From assembly GCA_031404355.1 (NCBI GenBank), contig JANNHK010000458.1, positions 1-15,029 on the forward strand: a stretch of 15,029 bases of DNA. The letters run 5' to 3'. The translations under genes were made by a program, and so were the position numbers. Below, one piece after another: positions 13,625 to 15,029 of this stretch. The stretch is from JANNHK01 sp031404355 (lineage in GTDB: Bacteria; Actinomycetota; Acidimicrobiia; IMCC26256; PALSA-610). How positions within the stretch are numbered: position 1 is the first letter of the stretch; the number at the start of each line of letters is the position of its first letter. The notes under the pieces are model-generated. The model did not search any database. It saw only the letters and a program-made list of their open reading frames with translations, and had not been told where the DNA came from.

Positions 13625-14707
13625 TCACAACTCTTCGTCGTAGGCGAAGAGTGGCGACCGCCGGGAGACCATTTCTATCCACTGCAGTGGATTCTGCGGT
13701 TCGAGTCGTGCGATGACGACGGGTCCGTCGCGCTCGACGTCGAACGAATTGAAGGTCTCCGACCACTTGACCCCGGTGACGACGTCGCTGCCTTCGGTGA
13801 GGATTGTTTCGAGCCGTTCTTCGTTCGCGGCGGCATCGTCATCGTCTTCGTGGCTGTAGACGACGACCATCTCGTCCGGCGCGCTCATGCCAATCCCGAG
13901 GACGGCGAACTCCGCGAGCATCATGCCGTCGATTTCTTCCTCGTACTCCTCCCTCGGTTGCGGGCCGAAGACATCCAGCGTCGTGCCCGGCTCCGGAGCG
14001 ATTGTGCCCGTGTACGCGCCCTCCGATACGAGCGCGTCGATCAACGGCCCAATTGTCTCGTGCTCACTCAACGGCGGCGCGCCGTCGACAACCGTGAACA
14101 GCAGATCGGTCGAGAGCGTGCTCGCGATGTAGTCGTCGAACACGGCGATCCGATGCGGTCGACCGAGTATCTCCCCGAGCGGATCAGTCCCATCGGCGGT
14201 GTCACGGAGGAGTGCGCCGTCCTCGCCCGGCCACAACCAGAGGGTCGCTTCGCCGCGTTCGGAGCGTTCGGGCTCCGCTTCGTGCGATTCGAGTGCGTCG
14301 TCGATTGCCGCCTCGTCGAACTCGCCCCCGACGAGCAACAGTCCCTCCTCGTCGAACCCGGCGTCGATCGTGACATCGACCGTCGCGAGACTGAATCCGT
14401 ACACGTCCTCTAGCTGCGAGACGTTCTCCCGACCCTGCAACACCCCAAGTCGGGGCATGCCGGCATCGGACAACGCGACCAAGTAGTTGCTGAGCTCGTC
14501 GGTGTCCGCTGCGGGATCGACTCGCTCGACACCAGACGCGGCGAAGTCGAAGAAGGTGACAGGGGCGCCGTCGTCGACGAGGGACGCCGGGACACGTTCG
14601 AACGCGGCGGCGAGTGCGCTGTCAGGGGCGGCGGAATCGTCGTCGTCGCCGCTGCATCCGGCCGCGACCAGCGCACCGAGAACCACCGCCACCACGATTC
14701 CCCGCAT
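13625..14707 (-). CDS. Secreted lipoprotein of unknown function
   Basis: Predicted 360-aa lipoprotein. The N-terminus MRGIVVAVVLGALVAAGC is a lipoprotein signal peptide with C18 as the lipidated cysteine, followed by an acidic SGDDDDSAAPDS linker. The mature part is strongly acidic, with runs such as REEYEEEID and HEDDDDAAANEER, and seems to hold alternating alpha/beta segments with YGFSLATVDVTIDAG near the start. I recognise no domain family, and DUF3352-like proteins are only a loose thought. ATG 14707 is chosen because the signal peptide starts there. A longer frame begins 15 codons upstream but would bury the signal. The gene is convergent with tldE and divergent, across 38 nt, from the cupin gene. 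Confidence 0.82.
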   Translation of the reverse strand: MRGIVVAVVLGALVAAGCSGDDDDSAAPDSALAAAFERVPASLVDDGAPVTFFDFAASGVERVDPAADTDELSNYLVALSDAGMPRLGVLQGRENVSQLEDVYGFSLATVDVTIDAGFDEEGLLLVGGEFDEAAIDDALESHEAEPERSERGEATLWLWPGEDGALLRDTADGTDPLGEILGRPHRIAVFDDYIASTLSTDLLFTVVDGAPPLSEHETIGPLIDALVSEGAYTGTIAPEPGTTLDVFGPQPREEYEEEIDGMMLAEFAVLGIGMSAPDEMVVVYSHEDDDDAAANEERLETILTEGSDVVTGVKWSETFNSFDVERDGPVVIARLEPQNPLQWIEMVSRRSPLFAYDEEL

Positions 14708-14713
14708 CGGAGA

Positions 14714-14719
14714 AGCGTA
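14714..14719 (-). promoter_or_regulatory. Candidate -10 box, leaderless start of the lipoprotein gene
   Basis: TACGCT on the minus strand ends exactly 6 nt before ATG 14707, with no Shine-Dalgarno between. It sits inside the expected -35 region of the divergent cupin promoter. Confidence 0.45.
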
Positions 14720-14733
14720 AGCCCGCTCTCGCG

Positions 14734-14739
14734 TACAGT
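14734..14739 (+). promoter_or_regulatory. Candidate -10 box, leaderless start of the cupin gene
   Basis: TACAGT ends exactly 6 nt before ATG 14746 and there is no Shine-Dalgarno between. It supports this ATG as the true start of the truncated gene. Confidence 0.45.
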
Positions 14740-14745
14740 GCGCGG

Positions 14746-15029
14746 ATGGCACCTACGCATCTTCCGAAGGCGACCCGTGTCGAAGCGGCCGGGACGCCAC
14801 CGAAGCTCATCGACGAATACGTCGGGCACGTCAACAGCGGCACCGGTCAGGCGAGCGTCGCCCACATGCGCAGCCCGGCCGGTTGGGAAGAACCGGGCCA
14901 GACGCCCGAGTTCGACGAGTACACGCTCGTGTTGCACGGCTCGTTGCGCGTGCGGCACGCGGGCGGAGAACTCGACGTCGCCGCGGGCGAAGCGGTCATC
15001 TCGAACGCGGGGGAGTGGGTGCAGTACTC
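14746..15029 (+). CDS. Cupin-domain protein, truncated by the window edge
   Basis: The first 94 residues are visible and the frame is open to the right edge, so the 3' part is missing. After an N-terminal strand region, PEFDEYTLVLHGSLRVRHAG (about 55-74) followed by GELDVAAGEAVISNAGEWVQ reads as the first two cupin strands. The metal motif is degenerate: the usual HxH is not seen, although an E/D pair (FDEY) and one H are present, much as in EutQ- or YhhW-like small cupins. The function is unknown. ATG 14746 follows a TACAGT box by 6 nt. The gene is divergent from the lipoprotein gene. Confidence 0.75.
   Translation, partial: MAPTHLPKATRVEAAGTPPKLIDEYVGHVNSGTGQASVAHMRSPAGWEEPGQTPEFDEYTLVLHGSLRVRHAGGELDVAAGEAVISNAGEWVQY

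Noticed and set aside
10893..14707. A RiPP biosynthetic cluster around tldD-tldE
   Set aside because: No precursor peptide, YcaO, radical SAM or transporter gene is found in the window.

Overview
The window is G+C-rich bacterial chromosome, most likely from an actinomycete. The strongest taxonomic clue is a WhiB-type iron-sulfur regulator (3935-4276), a family confined to Actinomycetota and their phages. An IlvG-like enzyme that closely resembles the mycobacterial protein as I remember it, many GTG starts, many 4-nt gene overlaps and several apparent leaderless promoters fit that view. The mix (CaiB, ACAD11-type kinase, paired CrcB, WhiB) would suit Acidimicrobiia, but that rank is inference. 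I see no rRNA, tRNA, CRISPR array, insertion sequence or prophage gene. The content is metabolic and housekeeping.

Layout. (a) 1-149 is noncoding and holds an 86-bp tandem repeat that probably continues off the left edge. (b) 155-2016, minus strand: a two-gene unit of a CaiB/BaiF CoA-transferase coupled to a FAH-family hydrolase. (c) 2042-3788, minus strand: a three-gene unit of an ACAD11-like phosphotransferase followed by two CrcB/Fluc fluoride-channel subunits, all joined by 4-nt overlaps. (d) 3935-5324: divergent whiB and lysR-type genes around a control region with a CRP/GlxR-like palindrome and a separate 6-3-6 palindrome. (e) 5331-7869, minus strand: an integral membrane flippase-like protein, a PAP2/AUR1-like membrane enzyme and a two-domain VOC protein. 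(f) 7937-10377, plus strand: an alpha/beta hydrolase coupled to an IlvG-like thiamine-diphosphate enzyme, ending in a 14-bp perfect inverted repeat with a T-run. (g) 10453-10839, minus strand: an FlK-like hotdog thioesterase. (h) 10893-13624, plus strand: the metalloprotease pair TldD-TldE. (i) 13625-14707, minus strand: an orphan lipoprotein. (j) 14746 to the right edge: a truncated cupin gene.

Co-transcribed genes here mostly overlap by ATGA or GTGA (six times). The first genes of transcription units fall into two classes. Three (whiB, lysR-like, tldD) have a recognisable Shine-Dalgarno. Most of the others instead have a TAnnnT box 6 to 8 nt before the start codon, which suggests leaderless mRNA.

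I did not find a convincing new system. The observations most worth checking are the CRP-like site between whiB and lysR, the leaderless start architecture, the CrcB pair in which one subunit has lost both pore phenylalanines, the FlK-like thioesterase that keeps the catalytic triad spacing but lacks the fluoro-selective lid, and the two noncoding repeat elements.
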